64,000 nucleotides of DNA from Apricaphanius iberus (lineage: Eukaryota > Chordata > Actinopteri > Cyprinodontiformes > Aphaniidae). The notes under the pieces are model-generated. The model made no database searches. It saw only the letters and a program-made list of their open reading frames with translations, and was not told where the DNA came from. How positions within the stretch are numbered: position 1 is the stretch's first letter; the number at the start of each line of letters is the position of its first letter. The DNA lies in assembly GCA_028564705.1 (NCBI GenBank), contig JAPXFQ010002626.1, positions 124,001-188,000 of the forward strand, written 5' to 3'. Positions 62,641 through 64,000 of the stretch are shown here, in pieces. The position numbers and the translations under genes are program-made.

Positions 62641-64000
62641 TGTTATTTTGTCACTGAGGTCCGTTTTTTACCTTTGTTTAGATCCTATATACTGTACCTC
62701 ATCAAATATCTCAGAAATTGCCAAAGCACTGAACGTCCTTACATACTCTGGTACAACTGTAGCAATGGAAACAGAGCCTTAAAGGTCTGATTCAGTCGTT
62801 ATTTTATATGAATTTCCTGGATGGGTGTGATGAAACGTCAGAATCATGAGTCTAACTCAGTATCACACATGATATGCAAATGTTTCGTCACTGACTGGCT
62901 AACAGAAATCCAACTCTTTTGCCGCCTTTGCTGGTGGTTTTCTGAGACAAATTTCAAAGGTTTTTTCATCAGCTAATCTAAAAAATGTACCGTTGAACAG
63001 CTATGTCCACAAATAAACCAAGTTGTTGCACCCCGGAGAGAGCAAAGCATGTGTCCTCTCGTAGAAGCCAGGAGCTGAAGCTAGCTGTTAACAAACATAT
63101 TTAATGATAACACCCAAATGATTGAAACACACAGCTTTGCTCATTACTAAAGTAAACACAATTTGGATATTTTAAAAAAATGTACTTAAACATGATAAAA
63201 TAAACTATATATAAATGGAAAGAATTTATTGTAGAACAAGGCTAGTGAAAAAAAAGAAATACTCTTAAACAAAAGCAGGAGAACGTGAGTATGGCATTTG
63301 TATACAATGCTTTCTCCATATATGTAGTTGTTCAATGTCCCCGTCTTCAAGGAAGCTGTGAATTTTATTTACTCTTTGAGGATTTAAGGTAGGATTTATT
63401 TTTATTTATAAAATTTCTTTCTTTTGGGTTATATAAACCTAGTTCACAGGGCTCTTTCTAGATATCTATGTTAGTTATTTACACTCGAGTACCCTTTGCT
63501 ACACCTTCTTTAGAACAAAGCCATACCATCTGGGGAGGGTTGTTACAGTGAAGCATCAATATTTAGTGCTCTGGCTGGAGCAAATGCCCAGAGACGTTCT
63601 ACACACAAAACCCCATTCGGTGTGAATGACAGTCTGTCTCACAGCCGTACAGAAACACAACTGCGTTACTGAAGCACCTGAAGTGTGAATTAAGCATAAC
63701 TCCTTATTCACACCAGGTGCAACATGGCTTCTGTATGGCTGTCATGCACACATTTTCAATATGTCCTGGGTTAGAGGCAAGGTCCCACCTTCTGCAGATT
63801 AAGATGAAATTATGATGATTGGGTACCGACCCCTAAATGTTATAGTTTATAAAATAATCACATTAGGTTTAAGCACTGTTCCTTGGATATTAGGAATAGA
63901 AAATTGGACAAGTTAGTTAATGGTTCTTGAATTTTAGGATTAGAAAATAAGTCAGGTTAAGGTTAGGTACACTGAGCTTTATTGTCTTTATCTTGAAAGG
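62641..64000. other. Unassigned stretch to window end
   Basis: No gene, RNA or transposon recognised. Frames are short and AT-rich. Confidence 0.4.

Overview
The window looks like intergenic or intronic DNA from a teleost fish, probably a spiny-rayed (percomorph) species. The evidence is its repeat content: Rex3, L2, L1 and Rex1/CR1-type LINEs, Tc1, hAT and Harbinger DNA transposons, tRNA-derived fish SINEs, a GIY-YIG Penelope-like element, a Sushi-type gypsy fragment and endogenous retroviruses. The DNA is AT-rich with CA and TA microsatellites. I found no complete host gene, no rRNA and no functional tRNA gene. Two short exon-like pieces on the minus strand (about 30.75 kb and 37.5 kb) are only weak candidates.

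Layout, 1-13 kb: an L2-type LINE end is interrupted by a young 5'-truncated Rex3 copy with an intact 560-codon reverse transcriptase frame and a perfect 13-bp target-site duplication. A Tc1 transposon follows, split by L2 and L1 remnants, then a second L2, a 451-bp foldback MITE and a gypsy pol fragment. 13-19 kb: a CA microsatellite, a GTAC-rich MITE, a hAT fragment, and an L2 RT (minus) into which a Penelope-like element has inserted. That insertion has two 286-bp inverted arms, each with a hammerhead-ribozyme-like core, and a 9-bp target-site duplication. 19.5-26 kb: a non-coding, LARD-like retroviral element on the minus strand with a 737-bp 5' LTR, a tRNA-Trp-like primer binding site, a polypurine tract and a 3' LTR whose U3 is inverted.

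26-40 kb: a tRNA-type SINE, two consecutive Rex1/CR1-type LINE copies, and an RTE/Proto2-like LINE (minus) interrupted by a retroposon with a 135-codon membrane/coiled-coil frame. That retroposon is itself interrupted by a shrunken Harbinger element. More Rex3, SINE and L2 fragments follow, then a foldback element whose arms are built from tandem units of about 24 bp.

40,386-50,876 is the centrepiece: a 10.5-kb class I-like endogenous retrovirus with CTGT target duplication, 552-554-bp LTRs and a tRNA-Arg primer site. Its gag is followed in the same frame by UAG and pol, as in gammaretroviral readthrough. Pol keeps a protease, then an unusual segment with paired H-x-T motifs resembling 2H phosphoesterases. 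It has lost RT, RNase H and the start of integrase, but keeps the integrase core and C-terminal domain. A broken env follows, with signal peptide, CIIC, RVKR, immunosuppressive-like segment, CX7CC and membrane anchor. Between env and the 3' LTR lies a possible RNA pseudoknot. The element cannot replicate alone; its low LTR divergence compared with its many lesions suggests it moved with proteins supplied in trans.

51-64 kb holds a Myb/SANT-like fragment, a possible gypsy LTR, several SINEs, a deleted Tc1, a 987-bp hAT MITE with an 8-bp target duplication, and an L2 with twin-priming-type inversion, separated by unassigned AT-rich DNA.
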